Shown: piece after piece, positions 1-14,300 of the stretch
How the letters are laid out: each line of letters begins with the position of its first letter
Position numbering within the stretch: position 1 is the stretch's first letter
Source: Metridium senile
Taxonomy: Eukaryota; Cnidaria; Anthozoa; Actiniaria; Metridiidae
Direction of reading: 5' to 3'
DNA length: 64,000 nt
Assembly: GCA_949775045.1 (NCBI GenBank)
Contig: OX459107.1
Span: forward strand, 8,424,750-8,488,749
Program-made: the position numbers and the translations under genes
The notes under the pieces: model-generated
What the model saw: only the letters and a program-made list of their open reading frames with translations
What the model was told of the DNA's origin: nothing
Databases searched by the model: none

Positions 1-45
1 AAACCCACAACTTCTTGGTTGAGTACATTTTGACCAGGTTAATAC

Positions 46-3000
46 CTTAAGTGCAAAAGACTTTGATCTTGGTCTAACAAAGTGTTTATCATCTTCAGCA
101 TTTGCATGGGTGTTTGACCGGCATCTCCCTGCAGAATCTCCTGTACTGTTGAATAGATCTCTTGGTCTTGGACGCACATCAGTCAGTTGCTGAGCAGGCA
201 AACAAACAAATTTTGATTAAACAATACTACTATTTTTTTCAAAAGATCTGATTGGGTTGAAACATACATAGTTAGCTATTGGCTACCAGCAAACAGCAAA
301 AGTTAGAAGAGATCTGTGAATGGCCTATGCATAACATACACTACACTAGGATAACGAACAGACATCATTATTTGGAAAACTTTTAACCTCAACATTTGTA
401 GGAATATAATAATTATTTGATTTGCATTGTTGGGTGGCATTGTAGTTCTTACCTTTGGAGTTTCAATTTTGTTAATTAGTATATTATTTAAGGTATTCTG
501 TTCAGGGGATTTCTGAAAAGACAAAATAATAAAGTATTATTATTGTTAGGGACAGACCTTTAGATATTTGAGGGGGGTTGGGCAGTTGACCTTAAAAAAA
601 TTTGAGCACAGGTTTAAACTTGAAGATATATTGCACACAACAAAGAAATCCTGAAAAAATATCATGCAAAGCAGTGGAAAAAAATATAACAAATATCACA
701 AATTATTATTAGGGACGGACCCTTAGATATTTGAGGGGTGGTTTGGCAGTAAGCAAACAAAATTAGAGCACAGTTTTAAACATGAAAAGCTATTGTGCAC
801 AACAAAAATATCCTGAAATATCCAAAAATATCAAAAAACAATATTGTGAACAAAACCATTGCACAACCATTGAATTATTTCATGGTTGAAGAAATATTCT
901 GTAGTGACTATCAACATCATTAATACCTTTGATACTAGTGGGGCATTCAATAGACCACTTATTCCAGATGGCATGCCTGCATTGTCATCCTATAAGAAAA
1001 AGACAGTATAGTATGTTATCTGATTCCAACACAGCAAAGGTTATTGGTTGGATTTACTGCCTTAACACTCTCTTAAGCAAGATCACCAAGTACTCTCTGA
1101 ATAATAAAATCTTGCTTAGACCCATAGTCAACACAGAGCAATTTATGAACACATTTGTCAATCAAGTTTAGCTTCAAATACAATTTAGTAAATGAATGTT
1201 ATTTCTGTATGTTTTTTGCACTTATTTTGATGTGCTGTTGCAAAACCTGTATGTTACATGTATCATAACTGCTTGTCATCACTGTGTCTCAACATACCTT
1301 ATCATCGTGTGCCTCAACCATTTCATCAATAAACCCATCATCACTATTCTCCTCGTCAAATTCAACATCACATGCGCTGTCTTGACTGTCTGATAGCTTG
1401 GAAAGAGAAAAAACAAAGAGGGTTTAAAGTCAGTTGATATCTAATATAGACATTAGTATACACTTTAAAAATGAAATAATAAAATAAGAGAAGAGAACAA
1501 AAACCTTTTTATTTAACTCCTAAATTTTGAACGCCTAAATAGTGATTAATTTATAAATACTGATATATACATACAAAGTATAAACAATTTTCTACATTCT
1601 TTTTCATAATTTTATACTTTTTTCATAGTTTTTCCATTTTATATACATTTTTATGTCATGTAAAAAGCATTGAGAGTTTTAAATTTCTTTTTTTTTTAAG
1701 AAATAAAGTATTATTGTTATTATTATTATTAAAATAAATAAAAGATGTATACCTCTGATAATGGGTCAGATAGAGAGCAGTGAGTAACAGGCCTTCCACT
1801 AGACCTCTCAGGGACAGAAAACCTGCGTACAAATGATGGGACTCTAGGCCTGGTGAAGACAAATTCTTCTTTGTTCTTCATATCTTCAGGTAACTCTAAA
1901 GGACTTGGAATATTTTCTTTGTTGCTGTAGGTATCTTCTCCAGTGCCAGCCTTAACATATCAGAATAAAGAATTGAATATGTTTGGTGTATATGTGTATA
2001 CACCTATTTCAAAAAAAGTTGACATCGCCAAAAGCGATAGGTCATTCCAAGACCCAAGTGCACTATGGATATAATCCTAAGTCGTGAAATTTTCAATCAT
2101 GCCAGCTCCACTAAACAACGATCTCCACTGGAGAGTTATTAATGGCTTGTCGAAAGACTGAAAATATGCCCAGAAGACACAGCTTTTCTGCTTTTATGTG
2201 GATACTTTAGATTATACCCAAAGTGCACTTGGGTCTTGGAATGACCTATCGCCTATCGCTTTTGGCGATGACAACCTTTTTTGAAATAGGTGTATAAGTG
2301 TAAGCCCAGGGGCGATATTAATTTCTTAGGTAAATTTGAACAGCGTAAATGGAAACACAGAATTGAAGTGAATAATGAATTGAAATGCATTTTGTGTATA
2401 CATGAAATAAAGATCATTAGAAAAATATCATGTGCCCTTGGCGGGAATTAAACCCAAGAGTTTCGGATTTCTAGTTTGACGTGTTACCACTACACTACAA
2501 GGACCAACCACGCTGGATACACAACCAGACAATGTAGTAAAGAGCAACTGTGGGGGGTCCCAGGGCGATATTAATCTCTTAGGTAAATTTGAACACTGTA
2601 AATGGAAACGCATACAAAGGGCAGTTTTTCACTATACGGACCAACCTCTAGCTGGTAAATAATTCATTTATTTTGTATTCTCTCTCTCTCTCTCTTTTTA
2701 CTATTGTTACCAACAGAATACTGTGAACCGGGCAGATCATGACAAACAGGACTGCAAGCTAGCCAATCACAGCACGCAAATTACTAGGATTCCCCTCACT
2801 GAATAACCTTACTTCATTGCCTTGGTGAAAGTATAAATACAAAGGTGATTATTTCGATGGTAAAAATAACCAGCCTTAATCATTTCTTATTTCTAAAAAA
2901 AAACAGTGCAAAGTTCTCAAACCAATCAGCACACTTGATTTTCATTAATCACCCGTGTATTTACACTAAATAAACAATTTTTCACCAAGGCCAGGTGAAT

Positions 3001-4808
3001 ACCATGGAATTTAATGTAACCGAGACCAAGTCAAGGTTTTTATTAACTAAATTCCTTGAGACTGAGGAGAATAGTTTTAGCGTAAATACCCAGGAGCCAG
3101 TTGTACAAAGCCTGGATAAAGTTATCCACTGGATAAGAATTATCCAGTTTATAGAATTTGTATAGGTTTTATTTCTGTTTGATGTGGATTTATCCAGTGG
3201 ATAGCGCTATTCAGGCTTCGTAAAACTGGCCCCAGGTAATTATTTAAAAAAATAACTGGCCACTGTATATTTCTTGCTTCTGAATTCAATCAATATAATT
3301 ATACTTACAGGAGAGGAATTCCATCTTTTAAACAAAGGTTTACTGAAAATAAAAAGTTTAAATGTTTGCAAGAACGGCTCATACCTCCCCTAACAGTGCT
3401 AGCTAACCCACAATAATTATACATATTTTTATAGAAACTAGTTTATAAAACATTTGAATTGTAACAAAAACGTTTTGTCAAAAAAGTTTTCAAATTTTTC
3501 ACCCAAATTAGATTTTCTTGAAAATGTGCTAAAACACAATGGCTTTAAAATTTAAATATCAAAGAAACATGTGCTACAAGACACATGGGTATTATCGCAC
3601 ATGGCTAGTGCTAATTAAGTACCAGTCCCCTGCTCATTTCATTGTCTCTGTCAATAGCGCGAATTTCAAAATCTCTAAACAACTTAACATATTGACCAAC
3701 TTGGTCACGAAACAAAATACGCAAAATAGTATTTAAGACGTCTAAGGCTTTTTAAGATTAATTAGAAATTACTAATTTGTTTGGAGTATTTGATGATGGA
3801 TAAAAAAATTCTTACCTCAGATGAAATGGTTTTCTTTGTTCGTTTGAATTCGTTGAAGACCTACGGAAAATCCTTATATTGTCAAAATTTGGATTATGCA
3901 AAATGTATTGGAGGGAAAGCTTGCAAGCCTAGGTTGGTTATATATATTCAATTCGTAGCACTAGTAAAATCATAGAAAATCTTACATTCTTTCGAGAAAA
4001 TGGTATTTTTCCGTAACTTTCGAAGAAATCAACAAAACTTGTCGAACAACGTATTAAAAATACGGACTTTATAGAAATATTAAAAATAGATACAAAATTA
4101 CTTCATATTAAATATAAGAATAATTTGAGCGGGATATTATTTTCTCAAATAACAATGAGACGTGAGTAAGCGCACATTCAGGTTTCGGGTTTTTTGAACC
4201 AACATTCAAGCACAAGTTTCGAGCCAAAGGTCAAGGCAAGCTTGCGAGAAAGCGAAAGTGTACACTAAAAAAATGCTTACTTTAGCACTTCCCAAGATGG
4301 CGAATCAAAGCAAGCACCAAGCGGAGAAGAAGGACAGTAACCTGAAAAGATAATAATATATAAGATGAAGAAAAATTCCCAAATTTCTTGCTTTGAAATG
4401 TTGAAAAGGATTCACGCTTCGATAAATACCAGATTCGTTAGACAGTGTTCGCATAAAGAATGGCGAAGGATTAGGAGTGTTTGGAGTTCCGATATTACAC
4501 ATTGAGAGCTTTCTTTTAGGAGTCTTTGCCATGCTGTAAAGATAAAAGTTGTTGACATCAGTTTGGAAGGATAGTTGGTGTCGTTTTGCGCTTTCGTTTT
4601 GCACGCGGGAAACAACAACACCAGAGACAAAGCCAACTGAATTTTACCTAAAATAAAAACCAAAATTAAGAACAAACCTTATTGAATTTTCCTGCAGATT
4701 CTTTGATAACTCTGTAATTGGCGAAAGGACAGCGCTAGGGACTACATCCATGGGTGCACTCGTTAAATTGAGAGTGAAACTCTCAGCTCTTGAGCGAAGG
4801 GCGGCCAT
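46..4808 (-). CDS. CDC25-type dual-specificity phosphatase, N-terminal regulatory exons (partial)
   Basis: CDC25 phosphatases activate cyclin-dependent kinases by removing inhibitory Thr/Tyr phosphates. Exons read on the minus strand: 4808-4678 (start MAALRSRAES), 4533 to about 4430 or 4342, 3860-3816, 3342-3309, 1950-1753, 1396-1298, 989-927, 512-453, 189-46. Junction phases agree from exon 3 onward. Family hallmarks seen: LSPITELSKNL in exon 1, a KENI motif and RRFSVPE in the 1950-1753 exon, acidic DDGFID in the next, and SGLLNAPLV, which matches the conserved 'LWTAPLV' block of animal CDC25. Basic RxxS sites (RRFS, RSKS) look like kinase or 14-3-3 sites. The rhodanese-like catalytic domain with CX5R is not here and should lie beyond position 1. 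The donor of exon 2 is unresolved: 4430 and 4416 look natural but do not give the phase exon 3 needs, whereas 4342 does but adds odd sequence. Assignment rests on motifs, not alignment. Confidence 0.75.
1997..2296. mobile_element. Foldback MITE, 'TATACACCTATTTC' family, in CDC25 intron
   Basis: The two ends are near-perfect inverted repeats of about 65 bp: TATACACCTATTTCAAAAAA followed by a GCGATAGGTCATTCCAAGAC segment on the left, the reverse complement on the right. No coding capacity. Related ends occur at 25271-25564, 18440-19432 and, more decayed, 14051-14291. Confidence 0.75.
2300..2615 (-). repeat. tRNA-derived SINE-like repeat
   Basis: On the minus strand about 2515-2440 reads like a tRNA: 7-bp acceptor-like pairing (GTCCTTG with CAAGGGC), a GTG/CAC D-stem around TAGTGGTAA (A box) and GGGTTTAATTCC (B box). 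The anticodon stem does not pair, so it is a tRNA relic rather than a working tRNA. It is flanked by two direct copies of a GGCGATATTAATTTCTTAGG-type segment at about 2311-2360 and 2562-2612. Confidence 0.5.
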
Positions 4809-5499
4809 TTTTGATAGTCCAAACTCGTTCAAATTCCTTCTAAAATAGCGAGATTTATACAATAATGAAGACTAAACAAGAAGAATTGAGACTCAGGAGT
4901 ACTTCTTGTAGCCAGAAGAGGGAAGAAAAGGAACTAAACTACAGAGAATTGGTAGTTATAGTTGAGAGTTTTACATGTTGAGAAGTGTAGCCCGCCGCTA
5001 TTTCAAACTACCGAGTATCATGCATTATGTACAAACCAACAGCCAATCAGCGTTCGAGACGCGCGCATTTGTTTGTAACCCCGGGAACAAAAAGTTCCGG
5101 TTCTACTCATTATAAACAAATAAAAATGTACTTTAAATAAATAACTAAGAAAAATATGATTGTATGAAAAAGAAAAAGAAAATATTTGTAAACATGAAAT
5201 AAATGTAAGTTTTTCGAGCCATAACGGTATTTTGGGCTTCCTTTATTAAGATTGACCGCGAGAAAACTAATAACAAACCAGAATGTTTTGCGCCAAAAAA
5301 GTGAACAACTCAAAATTTTGAAAAAATCTTGAATGTTTTTTTTATGTTCAAAAATAAAATATATGAAAGTAGAAGCTATGTTAATGCGAAATGTCGGTAA
5401 GAAAATTAACTATTATTATTAATATACTAGCTGATATAGCTCCGACGAAAAAGTAGCATCCGAAACGGCAGTAAGTAGGTAAGTGAAATTTTTGATTCA

Positions 5500-6045
5500 A
5501 TTTTAGAAACTGGTTTCTACAGTTAGTTAAACGTCTACATTTTACTACAAGCGTTTCCCTAGAAGCCGACGCAGTCCACACTAATTTATATTTATCGGTA
5601 TTCTTCAACTGCAGCTCACATTAAACCATTTTAAAATCAGTGTAGTTGTTCCCCTCAAAACACTGCGAACGCAGCACACACTAGTTAATTAAATGTCATC
5701 AACCACCAGTTGTCGTAGAGTTTACCGGCTCCAGTTGTAGGAAGAGCAACGCTGCATACACTTATTCAACTACAAGTAAACGCACATTTTTGCTTTAATG
5801 TTTTCCTAGAAACACTGACGCAGTCCACACTGGTTTAACTGTTAGTTCTCGTATATTTTTATTCAAATTGTTTTCGTACGTAGAAACACTGACGCAGTCC
5901 CCACTAATTTAACTGCTAGTTCTCGTACATTTTTACTCAAATTGTTTCCTCAGTTAGAAACATCGACATATTCCACACTATTACTTTATCTGCAAGTTAT
6001 CGTACGTTTTAACTCCAAACGTTTCCCAACGCAGTGCACACAGGG
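5500..6045. repeat. Degenerate tandem repeat, about 70-bp period
   Basis: The phrase GAAACACTGACGCAGTCCAC recurs with drift at about 5550, 5655, 5810, 5883, 5958 and 6020, each followed by a CTAGTTCTCGTACATTTTTA-like stretch. The best-preserved copies (5805-5960) are spaced about 72 bp. No open frame of note. Confidence 0.6.
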
Positions 6046-7202
6046 GCGTAGCGTGCTCATTTTGAACAGTCACCGCACGGACATGGATTTTTGACTTTTG
6101 AATACAAAAATATATGGAAAACGATTAAAAAACATTTGAAAATTTCCCGTCTCAAGTACGCACGTGCGTATTTGCGTAATGGACGCTACCGCCCCTGCCA
6201 CATTATTTTTTTTGGCTGGGGAAACAACGATGCAGTTCTCTTATTATTTTTATAAACAACTGGTGCTTCCAAGTTTATATTTGTTTTCTATCAAAAACTG
6301 CGCCATCGTATCTAAACCTTTCATCAATAATTTACAAAATACATTGTTCGTTCTTTACTTGAAATCTCAAGATTTGTATTTATAGTTGGTGGTCAAGAAA
6401 AACAAATTATCATGGTACTTGAAACCCGATGATCTTAAGCAAAAAAAGAAGAGACTGAAAGAAAGGTTTTAAGAAGTTGGATTGGCGGCATCGAGAATGA
6501 CAAGAACATCCAACGCCAGGTACATTGTTAATTCAAGTAAACCGTCAAATTCCTTTCCCAAAAACACACGAGTCTTGTATTCAAAACAATACTTTCTCTA
6601 CAAGCTGCTAGAGAAAAAATAGCAATTTTACCGTTTCAAAACGACTTAAATTCTTTAGTTATATCTGCGAAGCTAGTGTTCAGCAAATTTTTTGTATTCT
6701 TCATTAGTTCAGGGTCAATAAGTAGATGGGAAAGGCCAGCCAGTGTTGCCGGGTCACCAGTTAAACTGACAAAAGATGACAAAAATAACCAGAAATTAAA
6801 TTGTCTACAATACATTTTTCTATAAAGACAGTCAAAAAGTCACACATTATCAAATTAAATCTAATTAAAAAAACCACGAAATCAATGAATGGTAAAACTA
6901 ATGAAAGTTTTGTGGCTCCCTATAAATCGTAATATAATATAAACATTTTTATTCGCTCTTTTTCACATGAAGAGGACGGACAAATCGTCTGGACGGACAA
7001 ATCACTCCGTAAAATATGTCCGTCTAATATGAATTTAACAATATCAGACGATTATTTCTTCTCAAAATTGCGTTCGTCCCGTTTTCATAACAGACGTCTT
7101 GTCCGTCATAAGACGCTTTGTGCGTTCAGACGATCTGACCGTCTTCTATAACAAATTTCATTTTATTGCCTAACAGTGTGACAGCGAGTAAAAACAGAGT
7201 AT

Positions 7203-7407
7203 ACACCAAATTACCAGAACGCTGTCCTGACTTTTGTGATTCAGTGGGAAAACAATTAATTATATTAAAAGACAAAAGAAGATCACTCAAGCTGAACTTT
7301 TTCCGCTTCAAGAGAGAGTTCAGCTTGAGTGATCTTCTTTTGTCTTTTAATTAATTGCTTTCCCACTAAACTACAAAAGTCAGGACAACGTTCTTGCAAT
7401 TAGGTGT
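7203..7407. repeat. Long hairpin (foldback MITE)
   Basis: Arms of about 90 bp are near-perfect reverse complements: CACCAAATTACCAGAACGCTGTCC at left, the complement at 7380-7407, with the centre around TTTTTCCGCTTCAAGAGAG. A transcript through it would form a long stem. Confidence 0.75.
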
Positions 7408-7472
7408 TATTATAAGCAATATTTCTCATGTTCTAAATTTTTATCATTCACTTAATACGTCAATCGATCATT

Positions 7473-7616
7473 TAGAGTAAACGCACTTAATCCGTGACGC
7501 CAAATAGTACAAAATTGGTGCTAAAATATGCTAATTCCTTTGTTATCTATTGTCTCGTCAACACTATTTACTGTAATTAGTAATATTTGTTTCACGGTTT
7601 AGTGCGTCTACTCTAG
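7473..7616. mobile_element. Short foldback element
   Basis: TAGAGTAAACGCACTTAATCC at the left is matched by an imperfect complement (TTTAGTGCGTCTACTCTA) at the right end. No coding sequence. Confidence 0.45.
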
Positions 7617-8023
7617 TATGGTGATTAGCCAAAATTCTATTATACACTGATGCAATTTGATTTGATTTCATGGTGTTTACACCCTTGGCGAACCCGTTTT
7701 CACACTAGAAGATCGACGGAAAAAACATCGTTTTTGAGACAAAAAATACCGTTTGTTGAATTCACCGGATATTATTATCAAAAGACAAACAATTATTATT
7801 AAAGACAAACAAATTTTTACGTCCTCTAGTGTAAAAAGGTCCAATAATTAATCTCGGTTCAGTGTGTTGACTTTTATATTCTCGTCCCCAGAGCCGCTTT
7901 TTCTTCTGGGTTACTGCGCGCGCAAGTAATCACGTCAGGCATGCGCATGCGCAGTAAAGCGATTACGGCTCTGTGTGTGTTTTATCTTATATATTTTATC
8001 TTATATATTATATGTTCATGTGT

Positions 8024-8262
8024 TAGTGTATGGGGGAGGCAATATTTCAGGAGTTGCTATATAGGGGGGAGGGGGTGTTACAAATTGTATGCAGTTTTAT
8101 AGGGGTTTATTAAAAAACTGGACGAAATAGATAGAGGGGTTATGATATTTTTGCCAAACAGAAAGGGGGAATTGGGTATAATATTTTGAAAAGACAACAG
8201 GTGATTTTGCCGACCTCTCCCCCCCCCCCCCCCCCCCCTATACACTATAGTTGAAAGCCCCC
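8024..8262. mobile_element. Decayed copy of the 'GGGGGCTTTCATT' MITE
   Basis: TTAGTGTATGGGGGAGG at the left and TATACACTATAGTTGAAAGCCCCC at the right resemble the ends of the intact element at 52119-52428. A run of C (about 8220-8238) sits near the right end. The element stops about 50 bp before an arylsulfatase exon. Confidence 0.5.
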
Positions 8263-8311
8263 TTTTGTATATATTTATCAAATCTTTCCATTGTTTCTAT
8301 TCTATCTTTAG

Positions 8312-11300
8312 ACCAGTGCAATTATTTGTGGCATTCACCCTCATGGTGCTGACAGCTGGCACCAAAAACAAGACACAACCTAATATTGTTATGATAGTTG
8401 CTGATGATCTTGGCTGGGATGACGTCAGCTTTCATGGCTCGTCCCAGATCCCCACGCCACACATCGATAAACTAGCCAATGATGGTGTGATATTGAATGG
8501 TTATTATGTTTCCCCTATATGTACTCCAACAAGGGCTTCCTTTATGACTGGAAAACACCCTGTTAACCTAGGTACAATGTCACGTGGTTTTATTCATCTA
8601 GTCTTCCATTCAGTCGCCTCTCACTTTCGTTAATGTATTAATTCCTTTATTCACTCATCTATCCATTTCTCCATCCACTTGATTCATCCATCTACCCAAC
8701 CATCCCTTCGTTCATATATCCATCCATCCATCCATTCTGATTTTTCCATTCATCATTCATTTCTTCATCCCTCTATCCATCCATTCGATTCATTTATCCA
8801 TCAACATATTCCTTCATTCACTAATCCATTTATTATTCCATTCGTTAATTTATCCATTCATTCATTCATCCATTCATTCATCCATATTCATTCATTCATC
8901 CATATTCATTCATTCATCCATATTCATTCATTCATCCATATTCATTCATTCATCCATATTCATTCATTCATCCATATTCATTCATTCATCCATTCATCCA
9001 TATCTATTTATTTATCCATTCTGGCTAATTCATTCCTTAATTTATGCATCCATCAGTCCACCCATATTCATTTATTAACCCAACCTCGTTCCCAGGGCCC
9101 TCTCCCTTCGCTTTTGGGCCGCCCCACCCAAAAACGAAGGGAGAGGGCCCTGGGAACGAGGTTGTTATTAACCCACCCATTCATCACATATTTATTCATC
9201 CATATTCACTTATCCATCCATCCATTCATTAATCCAATGCCTATTCTATTATTTAGGTGTTCAGCATGCTACCATATTTGGTACACAGCCGTATGGACTT
9301 CCTTTAGGCGAGATCACTACACCACAGTATATGAAGTCACTTGGATATAAAACACACGGTATAGGAAAGGTACGGACGAACTGACAAAAGTTTACTCCTT
9401 CAGACTACAAAACAATCTCGTCCCCATTATCTCTTACTGCGCATGTTTATGCTCGACGAGCTATCTTGGCTCTGGACAATCTCGTCCCCATTCGCCGTTA
9501 GCTCTAACTGCGCATGCTCAAGATAACTCGTCAAGAATGCGCAGTAAGAGATAATGGCGAACGGGAATTAACGAGATTGACTAAAAAACAGTCGAATTAT
9601 TGCGAAAACTCCATAGAATCGATCGAGTGAAATCTTGGTCATGCAGATATCGGCCATATGCTAAGACCGCTAATGAATAAAATGCGCAATTTGCAACCAC
9701 CAACTTACAATCACGAGGAATTAGTCATATTTTCCAACCTCGTTCCCATTCCCCTTCGCGAAGGGAGTGGGCCCTGTGAACGAGGTTGTCGTATTTTCAA
9801 ATAATGGGTACGGCGTAAAGGATGAGTATCACGTTTACTGTCCCCTCCTGTTTTCACGACGATGTGTTTTTGTTCTAGTGGCATCTAGGGTTCTTTGAGA
9901 AAGAATACACACCGACATATCGTGGGTTTGACTCGTATTATGGGTTTTGGAATGGAAAGGAGGATTACTGGGATCACACTTCACAAGAAGATGTTTGGGG
10001 AGCTGATTTACGCAACAACGAAGAGGTATATATGGGCATCATACTTATTTTATATACTTAATAAAATTCATGAATAATTAATGAGCAATTGACAAAAGAA
10101 TTCACGTCCGTGACGGAGGTTCCGATACAGATTCGTCCTGATTTGCATAAGTTTTAACTTGAATTTTCTCGGTCAGATTTACTTTTATCTTGACAATTTT
10201 AGTAAAATATTAAAGAACTAATGTTGGAGTTTCATAAGTACTATACAATATTCGTGTCCGATCTGTATGAGATATACAGATTGGCTACTCATATTGTATG
10301 TATAGTTTAATAAACGAGCAGGAGTGTTTTATCAGGTTTAAAATCCCGAGGGCGAAGCCCAAGGGATTTTAAACCTGATAAAACACGTTCTGCGAGTTTA
10401 TTGAACGGCTTAAAAAACTCATTAGTAATTCATGACCATTTTTTACCAATATCGATGAAACAAAAGAAAACGGAAGGTTGTTTGCATTTGGGAATTGATC
10501 TACACTAATAATAGAGGAATGCTAACCAACTTGAATGCTAATGAACTTGATGACTTTTCGTTGCAAACTTTTCATCGACTGCCTCAGTGGCATATGGCTT
10601 AAAGCTCGGATACAACCAAGCAGAAGATCTCGGTTCGAATCCTGGCATTGGCACTCATGATCAAAGTATTTTTTTCGCCAAAAATCTAAAAGTAAATTAT
10701 TTCTAAGTCTGATGTTCACTCGTCAGTAGAGATGGGAGAATGGGGGGAAGGGTAATATCTGAAATATGGACATGAAGCATTATATAATGACACATGTGCC
10801 ATTATATAATGCTTCATGTTCATTTGCATTCCATTGTTCTTCTATTGTACATCATCATTCCCCTGGGCCGCATTCAAATCCCTCCGCGTTTCAGCCGTAG
10901 ATTATGCGATATACAATGCTTTCCTCGTGACCAGAGAGGAGCATCGGATTGGACAAAATGGTCATGAATTATTAATGAGTTTTTTAAATAGTACTTATTA
11001 ATGATGATCATTATCATATGCAATATAAATATCATTTATACCATAATCATGATCAACGATAACAACATCGCCGCCATCATTATCGATATCCCCATCTTAT
11101 TGCATTGTTTTATGTATAACCTATCACCATCAAAATTGATCATCATCTTCGTTCGTCATCAAAATGATTTCCATGAAAAGATCAGAATCATCATCGCCAT
11201 CATGATTATCGGCATATCGCCATCGTCATAATAACAACCATCATCACGATCATCACAACTTATAACAATAATCACCATATATAATCACCATCACCACAAT

Positions 11301-14300
11301 CATCATCATCGTCATCATGCATCACTATCATCATCATCATCATCATATATGATCACCATCACCATGATCATCATCACCATCAACATTACCACAATCATCA
11401 TCATCGTCATCATGCATCACTATCATCATCATCATCATCGTCATCATATATGATCACCATCACCATGATCATCATCACCATCAACATTACCACAATCATC
11501 ATCATCGCGTCATCATGCATCCATAATCATCATCATCATCGTCATCATGCATCCACCATCATCATCATCATCGTCATCATGCATCCACCATCATCATCAT
11601 CATCGTCATCATGCATCCACCATCATCATCATCGTCATCATATATGATCACCATCACCATGATCATCATCACCACCAACACCACCACAATCATCATCATC
11701 GTCATCATATATGATCATCATCACCACCACAATCATCATCATCATGCATCCACCATCATCATCATCATCGTCATCATATATGATCACCATCACCATGATC
11801 ATCATCACCACCAACACCACCACAATCATCATCATCGTCATCATATATGATCACCATCGCCATGATCATCATCACCACCACAATCATCATCATCGTCATC
11901 ATATATGATCACCATCACCATGATCATCATCACCACCAACACCACCACAATCATCATCATCGTCATCATATATGATCACCATCGCCATGATCATCATCAC
12001 CACCACAATCATCATCATCGTCATCATGCATCCAACATCATCATCATCGTCATCATATATGATCACCATCACCATGATCATCATCACCACCAACACCACC
12101 ACAATCATCATCATCGTCATCATATATGATCACCATCGCCATGATCATCATCACCACCAACACCACCACAATCATCATCATCGTCATCATATATGATCAC
12201 CATCACCATGATCATCATCACCACCAACACCACCACAATCATCATCATCGTCATCATATATGATCACCATCGCCATGATCATCATCACCACCACAATCAT
12301 CATCATCGTCATCATGCATCCAACATCATCATCGTCATCATGATTATTTAAATATTCATAATAACCATCATCATTCATCATTATCACCACCACCACCAAC
12401 CCCATCATCTTCACCACCACCACAACTATCTTCACCACGTACCACTACCATCTTCACCACCACCATCATCCTAATTAACAACATACACCACCATCTTCTT
12501 CATCATCATTATCTCGTTACCATTATTACCATATCACCATCATTCTATTTTTATATTTCTTTTTGTTGTATTTTATTTCTCTCAGCCACCGCCACAATTA
12601 TCTTCACCACCACCATCATCCTCATTACCACCACACACCACCATCTTCTTCATCATCATAATCTCGTTACCATTATTACCATCACCACCATTCTATTTTT
12701 ACATTTCTTTTTGTTGTATTATATTTCTCTCAGCCTGTGAAGAACGAGACTGGTCACTATGGTACAGAGTTATTTACCCAGAAGGCTGTGCAAGTCATTC
12801 GTACCCATAACCAATCAAAACCATTGTACTTGTACCTGGCTCAGCAAGCCGTTCACTCAGCCAATGAACGAGAGCCACTACAGGCACCAGAAAAACTTGT
12901 CAAGGTTCGAATATTAACAAACAGTAATTCTGTTCCTTGATTAGTCACACAGCTCTATATAATAGCAGTGCTATTTAGGTTACTCAAATAACTGAATAAA
13001 TCAATGCATCCACAGTTTCTCACTGCAACAACGACTGAGTAGTGGTTACTCAAATAACTGAGTAAATTGATGCATCCATAGTCACTCGCTGCAAAAACGA
13101 CTGTGTAGTGGTTACTCAAATAACTGAGTAAATTGATGCATCCATAGTCACTCGCTGCAAAAACGACTGAGTAGTGGTTACTCAAATAACTGAGTAAATT
13201 GATGCATCCACAGATACTCACTGCAAAAACGACTGTGTAGTGGTTACTCAAATAACTGAGTAAATCAATGCATCCACAGTTACTCACTGCAACAACGACT
13301 GAGTAGTGGTTACTCAAATAACTGAGTAAATCAATGCATGCACAGTTACTCACTGTAAAAACGACTGAGTAGTGGTTACTCAAATAACTGAGTAAATTGA
13401 TGCGCATCCACAGTCGCTCACTGCAACAACGACTGAGTAGTGGTTACTCGAATAACTGAGTAAATTGATGCATCCACAGTCACTCACTGCAAAAACGACT
13501 GTGTAGTGGTTACTCAAATAACTGAGTAAATTGATGCATCCACAGTCGCTCACTGCAAAAACGACTTAGTAGTGGTTACTCAAATAACTGAGTAAATTGA
13601 TGCATCCACAGTCGCTCACTGCAAAAACGACTGTGTAGTGGTTACTCAAATAACTGAGTAAATTGATGCATCCACAGTCACTCACTGCAAAAACGACTGA
13701 GTAGTGGTTACTCAAATAACTGAGTAAATTGATGCATCCACAGTCGCTCACTGCAACAACGACTGAGTAGTGGTTACTCAAATAACTGAGTAAATCGATG
13801 CATCCACAGTTACTCTCTGCAAAAAGACTGAGTAGTGGTTTCTCCAATAACTGAGTAAATCGATGCATCCACAATTACTCACTGCAAAATAGTACAGCGG
13901 TGATAGATCAATTCAGTCAACCTGGAGTATTAATCACAAATATATGTGAATATCTCGATCAAAACACAATAGCTTGTAATCAAGCTCTATTGTTATCGCC
14001 ATTTGGCTGAAACAAGGAACGAACATAAACAGAAAATTGATATGTATACAGCCAGTGCATTCCAAGACCAAAGGGCATTGTGGGTCTTATTAATTTGAAT
14101 TAAAAAATAGATATACAGCGATATTTACTCCCCATAACTAGACCGTATATTGTTTTGAATGGAATGCACTAAGAATTAAATAACTAATTATCATTTATTT
14201 TACTTTAAACAATATTGCATGACAAAACTGAAATGCATTCCGGTCTTGCAATGCACTATTTAGTATTCTATGTTTTTTGAAATAGCTGTATTTTGCTGTT

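Larger units (their letters stand above)
4809..8311. other. Intergenic region between CDC25-like and arylsulfatase genes
   Basis: The two genes diverge here, so both promoters should lie in this stretch, but I see no convincing TATA box. The arylsulfatase first exon should also be here, because exon 8312 opens mid-codon in a signal peptide; I could not find it. Contents seen: the tandem repeat at 5500-6045, a long hairpin at 7203-7407, a foldback at 7473-7616 and a decayed poly-C-ended element at about 8024-8262. Confidence 0.5.

Noticed and set aside
2440..2515. Functional tRNA gene on the minus strand
   Set aside because: Acceptor and D stems pair, but the anticodon stem does not and the T stem is weak; the flanking direct repeats fit a SINE.
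8679..9350. Open frame rich in His, Pro, Ser and Ile (IHSFIH repeats)
   Set aside because: It is translated CATT microsatellite plus a MITE, lying in arylsulfatase intron 1.
11001..12438. Several overlapping His/Asp/Met/Ile-rich open frames on both strands
   Set aside because: Translations of the CAT satellite in an intron; low complexity in all frames.
12955..13874. Antisense open frames of 100-150 codons with repeated LLSYLSNHY
   Set aside because: They follow the 66-bp intronic tandem array, whose length is a multiple of three; no start, splice sites or domain support a gene.
12970..13890. CRISPR-like regular repeat array
   Set aside because: The unit repeats without variable spacers, and the DNA is animal nuclear; it is a plain minisatellite. 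The same holds for the 86-bp array at 28980-29390.
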